Source: GCA-2732755 sp965228265
Lineage (GTDB): Bacteria; Planctomycetota; Phycisphaerae; Phycisphaerales; UBA1924
Length of the DNA: 64,000 bases
Reading direction: 5' to 3'
Assembly (NCBI GenBank): GCA_965228265.1
Contig: OZ245804.1
Location: forward strand, 2,170,001-2,234,000
Shown: positions 36,051 to 44,054 of the stretch, piece by piece
Layout: each line of letters starts with the position of its first letter
Position numbering within the stretch: position 1 is the first letter of the stretch
The notes under the pieces: generated by a model
The model's input: the letters and a program-made list of their open reading frames with translations, nothing else
Databases searched by the model: none
Told to the model about the DNA's origin: nothing
Translations under genes and position numbers: made by a program

Positions 36051-37082
36051 TCAGTCCTTCAAAGCGAGCAGGCGCATCATGTCAACGCAGCGGTTGGCGT
36101 AGCCGGCCTCGTTGTCGTACCAGCTCACGACCTTGAAGAAGCGGTCGTTGAGCTCGATACCGGCCTTGGCGTCGAAGATCGAGCTGTGCGGGTCGCCGAT
36201 GAAGTCGCTCGAGACGACCTCTTCCTCGGTGTAGCCCAAGACACCCTTCATCGAGCCGTTGGCGGCGTCCTTCATCGCGGCGTTGATCGCGTCCAGGCTC
36301 GTCGCCTTGGCGGTGCGGAACGTCAGGTCGACGCACGAAACGTCGGCCGTCGGCACGCGGAAGGCCATGCCGGTCAGCTTGCCCTTGAGATCGGGGATGC
36401 AGAGCGTGACGGCTTTGGCTGCGCCGGTGGAAGCGGGGATGATGTTCTGGTAGGCGTTGCGGCCGCCGCGCCAGTCCTTCTTGGAGGGGCCGTCCTGCGT
36501 GGGCTGGGTCGCCGTCGCAGCGTGGACGGTGGTCATGAGGCCCTCTTCGAGGCCGAACTCGTCGTTGATAACCTTGGCGATCGGTGCGAGACAGTTGGTG
36601 GTGCAGCTCGCGTTGGAGATGATCTTGTCGCTTGCCGGGTCGTACTGCTCGTGGTTGACCTTGTAGGCGAGGGTCTTGACCTGATCGGGCGACTTGGTGG
36701 GGGCGCTGATGACGACGCGTTTGCAGCCGTTGTTCTCGATGTGCTTGTGGGCAGCCTCGTAGGTCGTGAAGAGCCCGGTCGATTCGAGGACGTAGTCCAC
36801 GCCCATGTCGCCCCAGGGCAGCTCGGCGGGATCGCGGACGGCCATCGTCTTGGTCGTCTTGCCGTTGACGGTGAAGGAGTCCTCGGTGGCGGTCACCTCG
36901 GCGGGCTTGTGATCGACCAAGAAGCGGCCATGCATCGTGTCGTACTTCAAGAGGTACGCCAGGTTGTCGGCGGGAACGAGGTCGTTCACCGCGACCAGCT
37001 CGATGTTCGGGTCGTTGGCGGCGAGCCTCGCGACGAGGCGACCGATGCGACCGAACCCGTTGATTCCGATGCGGATGGCCAT
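36051..37082 (-). CDS. gap: Glyceraldehyde-3-phosphate dehydrogenase, type I
   Basis: This is 343 residues. The NAD-binding start INGFGRIGRLVAR, the Asp of VNDL (which selects NAD over NADP) and the catalytic block ASCTTNCLAP (Cys at about residue 157) are all present. So are the TTVHAATATQ segment and the closing WYDNEAGYANR. It converts glyceraldehyde-3-phosphate to 1,3-bisphosphoglycerate in glycolysis. It stands alone, with no pgk or tpi beside it. Confidence 0.98.
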   Translation of the reverse strand: MAIRIGINGFGRIGRLVARLAANDPNIELVAVNDLVPADNLAYLLKYDTMHGRFLVDHKPAEVTATEDSFTVNGKTTKTMAVRDPAELPWGDMGVDYVLESTGLFTTYEAAHKHIENNGCKRVVISAPTKSPDQVKTLAYKVNHEQYDPASDKIISNASCTTNCLAPIAKVINDEFGLEEGLMTTVHAATATQPTQDGPSKKDWRGGRNAYQNIIPASTGAAKAVTLCIPDLKGKLTGMAFRVPTADVSCVDLTFRTAKATSLDAINAAMKDAANGSMKGVLGYTEEEVVSSDFIGDPHSSIFDAKAGIELNDRFFKVVSWYDNEAGYANRCVDMMRLLALKD

Positions 37083-37326
37083 GCTGCTTGCTCCTTGAAC
37101 CCCGGCTCACGCCGATGGCTCGTCAGAAAGTGTGTTTGCGACGCGGGGCCGATCCTTCATGCGCCCCGCTGGGCAACGATAGAACCCACCCTCGGTGCGG
37201 GCGATTCCCGGCCGGCTCGTATACAGGGGGGCTCCCGGTGCTCTTGGCCGGTGCCCAACCCCTCCAGACGCCCAAATCGGTAGACTGGCCAGCCAGTCAG
37301 TTCACCCACAAGAAAGGGCCCGGAGC

Positions 37327-37728
37327 ATGCCGAGCAACGTCGACGTCGTCAACACGATCTACAGCGCCTTCGCTTCGGGCGATATCCCGACCGTGCTGGG
37401 CCAGTTCCACGATGACATCGTCTGGAACGAGGCGGAGAACTTCCCCTACGCCGACGGGAACCCGTACAAGGGACCGGAGGCGGTGCTGAACGGCGTCTTC
37501 GCCCGCTGCGGCGGGGAGTGGGACGGCTTTGCGGTCGAGATCGACGAGATCATCGACGCGGGCGACACGGTCATCGCCTTCGGACGCTACCTCGGCACAT
37601 ACAAAGAAACCGGCAAACCCCAACGCACACAGATCGCGCACGTCTGGCGTTTGAAAGACGGCAAGGTCGCGCAGTTCCAGCAGCACGCCGACACGCTACA
37701 TGTGGCGAGGGTGATCGGGGCGGTGTGA
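37327..37728 (+). CDS. NTF2-like / SnoaL-like small protein
   Basis: I chose ATG 37327 (133 residues), 3 bp after an agggcccgg-type purine stretch. The sequence VNTIYSAFASGDIPTVLGQFHDDIVW, the GPEAVLNGVFAR helix and the strands DTVIAFGRYLGTYKETGK and HVWRLKDGKVAQFQQHAD are the cone-shaped SnoaL pattern. Such proteins bind or isomerise small hydrophobic ligands. The substrate is unknown. Confidence 0.85.
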   Translation: MPSNVDVVNTIYSAFASGDIPTVLGQFHDDIVWNEAENFPYADGNPYKGPEAVLNGVFARCGGEWDGFAVEIDEIIDAGDTVIAFGRYLGTYKETGKPQRTQIAHVWRLKDGKVAQFQQHADTLHVARVIGAV

Positions 37729-37794
37729 ATGCAGTTTAGAAATGCGATTCGTTTGAAGGAGCGCACTGGGGGTGCCCTGAACTGAATGGCATTT

Positions 37795-37913
37795 GGGTGC
37801 CACGGGTTGTCTTGCAACCCGTGGCTTTGGTCGAATGGTCTATGAAACCCATCGGCACAGGTGATACCTACCACCCCGCACGGCTTGCCGAGGACGGACA
37901 AGCCGTGGCACCC
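37795..37913. repeat. Paired-hairpin dispersed repeat, copy A
   Basis: Two hairpins lie about 53 bp apart. The first has an 11-bp stem gccacgggttg/caacccgtggc (37799-37825) and the second a 9-bp stem cacggcttg/caagccgtg (37879-37907). The outer ends are gggtgcca and tggcaccc. An inverted relative is at 42679-42780. Confidence 0.85.
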
Positions 37914-37952
37914 AGATACATTGTGACACCGAGACGGGTCGTGGCACCGGGA

Positions 37953-38216
37953 TTAGGCGGTCATGCCGTCGTAGCGTTCGCGGACCCAGCTCAGCAGGCC
38001 TTTCTCGACGCCCTTGAATTTCGGCTGGTGGTCGATACGGGCGACGAAGAGTGGGGCGTCTTTGGGCAGGTTGAACTTCACCTCGTGGTAGACCTCCGAC
38101 TGATGCTCGGCGGATTCGATCAGCATCAACCCTTCGCGCACGATGTGGGCATCCTCGAAGAGCTTGGTGAGTGTGTCGGGGTCGCCGGTGGGGGCGTAGA
38201 TCAGGTAGACATGCAT
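37953..38216 (-). CDS. Small protein of unknown function
   Basis: I chose ATG 38216 (MHVYLIYAPTGDPDTL), 2 bp after the SGNH gene's stop, giving 87 residues. A ferredoxin-like alpha/beta pattern is suggested (two strand-helix-strand units: HVYLIYAPT, KLFEDAHIVREGL and EVKFNLPKDAPLFVARI). I recognise no family. It follows the SGNH hydrolase gene closely and may be co-transcribed with it. Confidence 0.6.
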   Translation of the reverse strand: MHVYLIYAPTGDPDTLTKLFEDAHIVREGLMLIESAEHQSEVYHEVKFNLPKDAPLFVARIDHQPKFKGVEKGLLSWVRERYDGMTA

Positions 38217-38218
38217 GA

Positions 38219-38941
38219 TCAGAGCCGCCATTGTTGCTGGCTGCCCCAGGCTTCGAGGACGAGGGGTTTGACGATCTTCGTCCAACGCTCATACCCCTCG
38301 GCGTTCAGGTGCAGGCCGTCGTCCATGAAGACGTCCGGGTCAGGCTTGCCGTTCTTGAGCAGCGGCGAGGCGAGGTCCATGTAGTAGGCGTGCACGTGCT
38401 TGCCGCAGTACCGCGCGACGAGCACGTTGGCCCGCGTCATCGCCTCCCAGTTGTCCCACCGCGCGATGCTGGGCTTGATGGACATGTAGAAGATCTTCGT
38501 TCTAGGCAGGCGCTCGTGCACGAGCTCGGCGAACTGGATGAACCCCGCCGCAGCCGATTCGGAATCCGTGTTGTCCGTCCCAAGGTCGTTGTCGCCGCAG
38601 TAGTAAACGATCACCGAGGGCTCGTACGGAAAGACGATCCGGTCCACGACCGCGAGCACCTCGGGCGTCATGGAGCCGCCGAAGCCCCGGTTCAGCACCG
38701 GAGCCGGCGCCATGTCCTCCGCGAGCGTCTCCCACATCCGCACACTGGACGATCCGATGAACAGCACCTGTCCCGGCTCGGGCATTGCCCGGGCATCGGC
38801 TTGCTCGAAGGCCTCGATCTCGTCCTCGTGCCATTCACCCAGCGCGGGCGTGACCGTGGGAAGATCCGGCGTATTCGTGCGCGAAGCGCAGCCAGCGAGT
38901 GTGCAGCCGATCAGGAGAGCGGTCAAGAGTCGATTCAACAT
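38219..38941 (-). CDS. SGNH/GDSL-type esterase lipoprotein
   Basis: I chose ATG 38941 (MLNRLLTALLIGCTLAGC) because it puts a lipoprotein signal at the start; 240 residues. SGNH blocks are visible: block I IGSSSVRMWETL (nucleophile Ser), block II NRGFGGS, block III YCGDND and block V DDGLHLNAEGYERW with the catalytic Asp-His. These enzymes deacylate sugars or lipids at the cell surface. The substrate is unknown. Confidence 0.9.
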   Translation of the reverse strand: MLNRLLTALLIGCTLAGCASRTNTPDLPTVTPALGEWHEDEIEAFEQADARAMPEPGQVLFIGSSSVRMWETLAEDMAPAPVLNRGFGGSMTPEVLAVVDRIVFPYEPSVIVYYCGDNDLGTDNTDSESAAAGFIQFAELVHERLPRTKIFYMSIKPSIARWDNWEAMTRANVLVARYCGKHVHAYYMDLASPLLKNGKPDPDVFMDDGLHLNAEGYERWTKIVKPLVLEAWGSQQQWRL

Positions 38942-39005
38942 GAGCGGATTGTAATGCGCCGTCGGCAATCACGCCTCGTACCATGCCCGAACGGAGGACA
39001 AGGTC

Positions 39006-39797
39006 ATGTCGAATTGGTTGATCCGCGTGCTGCTTGTGATACTGGTGCCCGCCTCACTCATCGGCTGCGCGAGCCACCGCGTGACGCAGGACGGGCAGCC
39101 CTCCACAGCCCGCGTCCTGCTCGTCTTGACCAACACAGACACGCTCGGCGAGACCGACAAGCCCACGGGTTTCTTCCTCTCGGAAGCCGCGCACCCCTGG
39201 GCCGTCTTCACGCAGGCGGGCTACGCCGTCACGCTGACCAGCCCCAAAGGCGGCGACGCGCCGATCGATCCGCGCAGCCTCAAGACCATCGACGACCACG
39301 GCCAAGCCTTCCTTTCCGCGTACGCCACTGAGAAAGACGGCCGCACACTCGTCGAGAACACGCGCCCGCTCGGCGAGATCGATCTCTCGAAGTTTGACGC
39401 CGTCTTCTACGCGGGCGGTCACGGCACGATGTGGGACTTCGAAGCCGAGCCGATCGTCGCGCAGGTGGCTTCACGTCTCTACGAACAGGGCGGCGTCGTC
39501 GCGGCGGTCTGTCACGGCCCCGCGGCCTTGGTCAACGCACGCCAGGGCAACACCTGGCTGCTCGAGGGCAAACGCGTCACCGGCTTCACCAACGCCGAGG
39601 AAGACGCGGTCGAGCTGACCGACGAGATGCCCTTCCTCCTCGAAACGCGGATGACCGAACGCGGCGCCGCATTCGTCGCGGGTGAGAACTTCAAAGCCAA
39701 CGTCATCACCGACGGCAGGCTCGTCACAGGACAGAACCCCGCCTCGGCCAAGGGCACCGCCGAGCAGGTCGTCAGCGCAATCGAACGCAGCCGGTGA
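39006..39797 (+). CDS. DJ-1/PfpI-family lipoprotein
   Basis: This is 263 residues. The lipoprotein signal ends in SLIGC, which is unusual for this normally cytoplasmic family. The fold shows VLLVLTNTD, a substrate-pocket Glu region, AVFYAGGHGTMWD and the nucleophile elbow AAVCHGPAALVNA with its Cys. Class I glutamine-amidotransferase-like members act as glyoxalases, chaperones or proteases. An export signal suggests an envelope role. Dodecin and DUF4112 genes follow on the same strand. Confidence 0.88.
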   Translation: MSNWLIRVLLVILVPASLIGCASHRVTQDGQPSTARVLLVLTNTDTLGETDKPTGFFLSEAAHPWAVFTQAGYAVTLTSPKGGDAPIDPRSLKTIDDHGQAFLSAYATEKDGRTLVENTRPLGEIDLSKFDAVFYAGGHGTMWDFEAEPIVAQVASRLYEQGGVVAAVCHGPAALVNARQGNTWLLEGKRVTGFTNAEEDAVELTDEMPFLLETRMTERGAAFVAGENFKANVITDGRLVTGQNPASAKGTAEQVVSAIERSR

Positions 39798-39827
39798 ACA
39801 CACAGGCGTCTTACAGAAAGGCAGACC

Positions 39828-40040
39828 ATGAGCAGCCACGTCTACAAGGTGATCGAGATCGTCGGGTCGAGCGAGACAGGCAGCGACGCCGCCGCCAACC
39901 GCGCGATCGAGCACGCGGCCAAAACGATCCGCGACATGCGCTGGGCCGTGGTCGAAGAGGTGCGGGCGCACATCGAAGACCAGAAAATCAAGCACTGGCA
40001 GGTGAAGCTGAAGGTCGGCTTCACACTGGAAGGGAGCTGA
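39828..40040 (+). CDS. Dodecin (flavin-binding storage protein)
   Basis: This is 70 residues with the whole dodecin fold: VYKVIEIVGSSETGSDAAAN, the long helix AIEHAAKTIRDMRWAVVEEV with the flavin-stacking Trp, and the final strands WQVKLKVGFTLE. Dodecins form dodecamers that store or buffer riboflavin/FMN. It precedes the DUF4112 gene by 2 bp. Confidence 0.93.
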   Translation: MSSHVYKVIEIVGSSETGSDAAANRAIEHAAKTIRDMRWAVVEEVRAHIEDQKIKHWQVKLKVGFTLEGS

Positions 40041-40042
40041 TC

Positions 40043-40390
40043 GTGTCTGATCGCGAAGTCCGTCCCTGGGTCGAGAAGATCGCCCACACGATGGACACCG
40101 CCTACCGCGTCCCCGGCACGAAGTACCGCTTCGGCCTCGACCCCATCATCGGGCTCGTGCCGATCCTGGGCGACACGGTCACACTCATCATCGGCCTCGG
40201 CATGCTGCGCGAGGCCCGCCGCCTCGAACTGGGCGCCGGCGTGATGGCCCGCATGGTCTGGAACCTCGCCCTCGACTGGCTCGTCGGCCTCGTGCCGGGG
40301 CTGGACATTGTTCTGGATACGGCGGTCAAGGCGCACACGAAGAATGCCAGGCTTCTCAAGGAGAAGGCGGGTAGTCACGACTCATACTGA
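40043..40390 (+). CDS. DUF4112 membrane protein
   Basis: I chose GTG 40043, with GGAG 8 bp upstream and only 2 bp after dodecin; 115 residues. The family pattern is clear: the PGTKYRFGLDPIIGLVPILGD start, a first helix TVTLIIGLGMLREA and a second region LDWLVGLVPGLDIVLDTAVKA. Members are small membrane proteins of unknown role. Confidence 0.85.
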   Translation: MSDREVRPWVEKIAHTMDTAYRVPGTKYRFGLDPIIGLVPILGDTVTLIIGLGMLREARRLELGAGVMARMVWNLALDWLVGLVPGLDIVLDTAVKAHTKNARLLKEKAGSHDSY

Positions 40391-40435
40391 TCTACGCGAT
40401 GGAATTTGTACGGGTGGAATGTGGTGATGGTGCAA

Positions 40436-40560
40436 AAGTGCCACCGACCCCGTCGTGGGGGTCGGTGCGTGTAGGCGTTCATGTGTTTGGAGCACTGATC
40501 CCGAGGGCGGGGGCAGTGGCACAGGTGGCAGTGCTGCCTACCTCATGTATACCAGAGTCA
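40436..40560. repeat. Paired-hairpin-type repeat, copy D (degenerate)
   Basis: The sequence gtgcca leads into a perfect 10-bp hairpin caccgacccc/ggggtcggtg (40442-40467, loop gtcgtg). A weaker second element containing cagtggcac follows at about 40514-40538. The outer bases resemble copies A-C, but the second hairpin is poor. Confidence 0.55.
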
Positions 40561-40567
40561 GCACGGT

Positions 40568-41152
40568 CTAGGAATGATCGAGCATAGTCGCAGTTGGATA
40601 GCCGATCGGCTTTACCTCAACCATGTTGCCAGCAGTATGTTTCATTTGAGACGTCCATTTCAGAATGCGCTTCCAAACCAGTTCAGCATCGCCAACGCAG
40701 TCGGTAGAGTAATGTTTCGAGGCTTCTTCGAGGCGTTTACTAGCCATCCAGTCGACCAATTCAATCAGGTTTTCGTATGCGATCTCATATCCTAATGTGG
40801 TTCGTCGCTTCTCAATGTAATTGCTCCATCTCCACCCAAAGGTACAGATGAATCCTCCCTCAGAGGGGTGGAACACGTCTTCTCTCCACTCGCCCTTGTT
40901 AATTGCGACAGCGACCGCGTTGACACTTGTAAACATGACCCTCGCTCGGTTCTGCTCTGTCGGATGGGAGAAGATGTAGTCCACCTGTGTGTTAGGTACA
41001 CGGCCGTCTTTGTCTAAGAGCCATGCCTGGCTCAAAAAATAGTTCTCGTGTTCTCTTGCTCTATCAAACTGGCGATCCATGAACCCCAGAAGTTCAATGA
41101 GTGAATTGTCTTTTCCGTTTGCCACAGTCATCCTTTCGAAGCAGATATGCAT
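40568..41152 (-). CDS. Orphan protein in A+T-richer DNA
   Basis: This is 194 residues from the ATG at 41152. A GTG at 41125 has AAGG 6 bp upstream and may be the true start (VANGKDNSLIELLGF). The sequence is soluble, rich in Trp and aromatic residues, and I recognise no family. The gene and its flanks (about 40565-41330) are clearly lower in G+C and use A/T-ending codons far more than neighbours, a sign of recent acquisition. It may be a phage or defence accessory gene, but nothing in the sequence shows a function. Confidence 0.65.
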   Translation of the reverse strand: MHICFERMTVANGKDNSLIELLGFMDRQFDRAREHENYFLSQAWLLDKDGRVPNTQVDYIFSHPTEQNRARVMFTSVNAVAVAINKGEWREDVFHPSEGGFICTFGWRWSNYIEKRRTTLGYEIAYENLIELVDWMASKRLEEASKHYSTDCVGDAELVWKRILKWTSQMKHTAGNMVEVKPIGYPTATMLDHS

Positions 41153-41299
41153 TAGTCGAAATGGGGCGTCTCAGAAAATAGATCGAGGACACTAATGAAG
41201 TTGTGGGAGAAAACGTCCCTCACACGAAGAGCGAACGTCCTTACGACTCACAAAGAGTACCGCAAATCACTGAACGCTGCGCCCTCGTTTGCTGATATG

Positions 41300-41334
41300 A
41301 AAAAAGGCACTGCCCACGAAAATAGGCAGTGCCT
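41300..41334 (-). terminator. Terminator of hppD
   Basis: A 10-bp stem aggcactgcc/ggcagtgcct (41305-41314 with 41325-41334) is followed on the minus strand by cctttttt. Confidence 0.9.
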
Positions 41335-41369
41335 CTCAAAATCATTGATTCCAGCTTCTCAGCGGGACT

Positions 41370-42563
41370 TTACAGATTCCCCCGCCGCTCCTGCTCCAGC
41401 TCCAGCGCCTCGAACAGCGCCTTGAAGTTCCCCTTCCCGAAGCTCTGGCTGCCGCGGCGGCAGATGATCTCGAAGAAGAGCGTCGGGCGGTCCTGCAGGG
41501 GCTTGGTGAACAGCTGCAGCAGGTACCCCTCGTCGTCCGCGTCCACGAGGATGCCGAGTTCCTTGATGCGGTCGTGGTCTTCCCTGACAGCCTCGTGGCC
41601 GTTCTCGGTCAGCATCTTGTTGACGCGTCCCCAGACCAGCTCGTAATAGCTGTCGGGCAGGCTCAGGAAGTCCACGCCCCGGCCGCGCAGGGCAGCCACC
41701 GAGGCGAGCTCGTCGTCGGTGCGCAGCGCCAGGTGCTGCACGCCCGGCGTCATGTTGTGCCACTCGAGGTACTCGAGGATCTGGCTCTTCTTCTTGCCCT
41801 CGGCGGGCTCGTTGATCGGCATCTTGATGAGGTGGTTGCCCGAGGCCATCACCTTGGACATGAGCGCCGAGTACTCGGTCGAGATGTCGGCGTCGTCGAA
41901 GTGCTTGAACATCTTGAATTCCATGACGTTCTCGTACCACTCGACCCAGTAGTTCATCTTGCCCTCTTCGACGTTGCCCACGCAGTGGTCGACGTACTTG
42001 AGGCCGCAGGGGTTCTTGCGGTTGTACTCGTTGACGGGCGAGTCGATGGACTTGAAGGTGGGCATGAAGGGCGCGCCCTTCTTGATGCTGGGCAGGTCGT
42101 AGCTGCCGGTCCGGCTGACGAAGGTGTGGATCGCGCGCCCGTAGGTCTTGATCGAGGCGACGGTCACCGTGCCGTTCTCGTCGCTGAGCGTGCGCGGCTC
42201 CTGGGCGCTCTCGGCACCATTGGCGACCGCGGCCTTCCAGCTCTTCTCCGCGTCGAACACGGTCAGCGCGATGTCTTTCACGCCGTCGCCGTAGAGCTTG
42301 ATCTCCTCGGCGGCGGGGTGGTCCTTGGTGAGCGGGGTGGTCAGCAGGAGGCGGATGTTGCCCTGCGTGAGCAGGTAGTCCGCCTCGTCGCGCGAGCCGG
42401 TGGTCAGGTCGGCGACCTGGCTGATCTCGAAGCCGAAGGTGTGGGCGTAGAAGTAGGCGGCTTGCTTGGCGTTGCCAACGTAGAACCGGACGTGATCGAC
42501 ATCGATGAGCGCAAGAGGATCCGTCGCCAGCGAGGAGCTGGGTTGAGTCGCGGCCGTGGTCAC
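41370..42563 (-). CDS. hppD: 4-Hydroxyphenylpyruvate dioxygenase
   Basis: This is 397 residues with two vicinal-oxygen-chelate domains. Iron ligands lie in VDHCVGNVEEGKMNYWVEWY (His), in GVQHLALRTDD (His) and in the C-terminal PTLFFEIICRRG (Glu). The ending EALELEQERRGNL is characteristic. The enzyme converts 4-hydroxyphenylpyruvate to homogentisate in tyrosine breakdown. No homogentisate dioxygenase gene is beside it. A paired-hairpin repeat lies upstream. Confidence 0.97.
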   Translation of the reverse strand: MTTAATQPSSSLATDPLALIDVDHVRFYVGNAKQAAYFYAHTFGFEISQVADLTTGSRDEADYLLTQGNIRLLLTTPLTKDHPAAEEIKLYGDGVKDIALTVFDAEKSWKAAVANGAESAQEPRTLSDENGTVTVASIKTYGRAIHTFVSRTGSYDLPSIKKGAPFMPTFKSIDSPVNEYNRKNPCGLKYVDHCVGNVEEGKMNYWVEWYENVMEFKMFKHFDDADISTEYSALMSKVMASGNHLIKMPINEPAEGKKKSQILEYLEWHNMTPGVQHLALRTDDELASVAALRGRGVDFLSLPDSYYELVWGRVNKMLTENGHEAVREDHDRIKELGILVDADDEGYLLQLFTKPLQDRPTLFFEIICRRGSQSFGKGNFKALFEALELEQERRGNL

Positions 42564-42878
42564 AGTGATACTCCAGATCTTGGGCGGTTCAGGGAGCCCA
42601 GGTCCCGTGCACCATTATACGCCTCAGTTTGAGCATCACCAACAACCCTCCGGGAGCATGGTTTGGGCTCAAATGCTCGGGTGCCACGGCTTGTCCGTCC
42701 TCGGCAAGCCGTGCTGGTGACGCTCTTTCATGGAACCATCGACCGAGAAGGCACGGGTTGCACGACAACCCGTGGCACCCAAATGTGGCACCAAAATCCG
42801 ATTCGATCCAGTCACACCCAGGGGGTGTCCCGAACCGGATCGCAGTACCGCATTTCGATCTCGGTGCGCATGAAAAAA
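42564..42878. other. Intergenic region between hppD and the BI-1 gene
   Basis: This stretch holds the hppD promoter region near 42600, the inverted paired-hairpin repeat (42679-42780), a further short gtggcacc (42785-42792) and nothing that looks coding. Confidence 0.7.
42679..42780. repeat. Paired-hairpin dispersed repeat, copy B (inverted relative to A)
   Basis: The reverse complement reads like copy A: gggtgccacgggttgt, loop, caacccgtg, a spacer similar to A's (tcggtcgatggttccatgaa), then cacggcttg...caagccgtggcaccc. Both hairpins and the outer inverted ends are conserved. Confidence 0.88.
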
Positions 42879-42900
42879 GCGGAGGCATGAGGCCTCCGCC
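42874..42900 (-). terminator. Terminator of the BI-1 family gene
   Basis: An 8-bp stem gcggaggc/gcctccgc (42880-42887 with 42893-42900) is followed by tttttt on the minus strand. Confidence 0.9.
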
Positions 42901-42925
42901 AGAGGTTGAAACCGTGGGTGCGTGC

Positions 42926-43726
42926 TCAGTCCGACCGCAGCTTGGCCAGCAGGCGGAGCATCTCGATGTAGAGCCAGACGAGGGTGGTCAGAAGGCCAAA
43001 GGCCCCGATCCACTCGTAGTGCTTGGGCAGGCCACGCTGGACGCCCTGATCGATGAACTGGAAGTCCAGGAGCAGATTGAGCGAGGCCAGGGCCACAACG
43101 AAGACGCTGAACCCGATGCCGATGGCGCCGCCCTGCCAGCCGAGCTGCGGGATAACGCCGCCGAAGATCAGGTTGATCACGAACGCGCCGACGTAGTAGA
43201 TCGCAACGCCCGCGGTCATCACGATGATCATTTTGACCATGAAGTTTGAGAGGCGCAGCACGCCGGAGGCGTACCCGAAGAGCATCGCCGCAGCGATGGC
43301 GATCGTCAGACCCGCGGCCTGTCCCATCATCGCATACGCGGCCGCGTCGCTCCCGACCTTGGATGCCAGGGGCGAGAAATACACAACCGCAGCGGAGAAG
43401 GCCGCGACAAAGAGGCCTTCACCGAACGCGAAGACCGGCACAACAAAGCCAGCGATCTTGGGCTTCTTCATCATGACGATGCCCGCCGCCAGGCTGCCCA
43501 CGAGCGAGCCGATCATGGTGGGGAGAATCAGGTTCGGGTTGCTCTTGTACATGCCCCAGCTCGCCGCGGCACTGGCTGCCGTGATGACGAGCAGGTAGAG
43601 CGTCTTCCAAGCCGTTCCTTGGACACTCATCGTCGCCGGGCGCTCGGTGACGGCACCGAGCATGGATCCAAAGCCCGAGTCCTGGCCGAAGCTGCTGTGA
43701 TTGAAGACGGGGTTGGCGGTCCTCAT
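42926..43726 (-). CDS. Bax inhibitor-1 / YccA-family membrane protein
   Basis: This is 266 residues with about seven transmembrane helices after a 35-residue soluble N-terminus. The family signatures are visible: PTMIGSLVGSLAAGIVMM, a central FGEGLFVAAFS and a final helix with LDFQFIDQGVQRGLPKHYEW. It is the bacterial YbhL/YccA branch whose Asp pair forms a pH sensor for a calcium leak. Physiological role in bacteria is little known. Confidence 0.9.
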   Translation of the reverse strand: MRTANPVFNHSSFGQDSGFGSMLGAVTERPATMSVQGTAWKTLYLLVITAASAAASWGMYKSNPNLILPTMIGSLVGSLAAGIVMMKKPKIAGFVVPVFAFGEGLFVAAFSAAVVYFSPLASKVGSDAAAYAMMGQAAGLTIAIAAAMLFGYASGVLRLSNFMVKMIIVMTAGVAIYYVGAFVINLIFGGVIPQLGWQGGAIGIGFSVFVVALASLNLLLDFQFIDQGVQRGLPKHYEWIGAFGLLTTLVWLYIEMLRLLAKLRSD

Positions 43727-44054
43727 ACGTATCTCCTGAGCGGGGGGCGTCCCCCGAAGTGGTCTGAGCGTACTCGTTGTTTGTTATCGGTTATATCCAA
43801 TATCTCCTCAGAAACCCTGAATCTTTCATCGGCGGGGCCCCTGCGTCTGTGAGGAAGGACACGTTTGGCCCCTGTTCTGGGTGTCCTCGTTTGCAAGCGA
43901 TGACACCGAGCGGGCCGATGTATAGACTTGGGGCCCAGCGTCAGACGCGCGGCCCGACACCAGGGATGAGTTCGCCACAGGCGGGCGTCGGGTTCGCAAC
44001 AGGATCGAGCACTGGAACGGAGTTCCAGACGATCAGACGTCGGAGACCGGTTTG
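43727..44054. other. Divergent intergenic region
   Basis: This region lies between the minus-strand BI-1 gene and the plus-strand pseudokinase-like gene and must hold both promoters. A tatagact (-10-like) lies at 43921-43928, about 125 bp before the downstream start. I see no open frame of note and no strong repeat apart from a small gcgggggg/ccccccg-type hairpin near 43740. Confidence 0.5.

Noticed and set aside
36186..37283. Plus-strand frame of 365 codons
   Set aside because: It is antisense to gap and shows no independent features.
41195..41425. Plus-strand frame of 76 codons
   Set aside because: It runs through the hppD terminator and into the antisense of hppD, with no ribosome binding site.
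44052..44054. TTG at 44052 as the start of the pseudokinase-like gene
   Set aside because: An ATG follows immediately at 44055 and is the more likely start.
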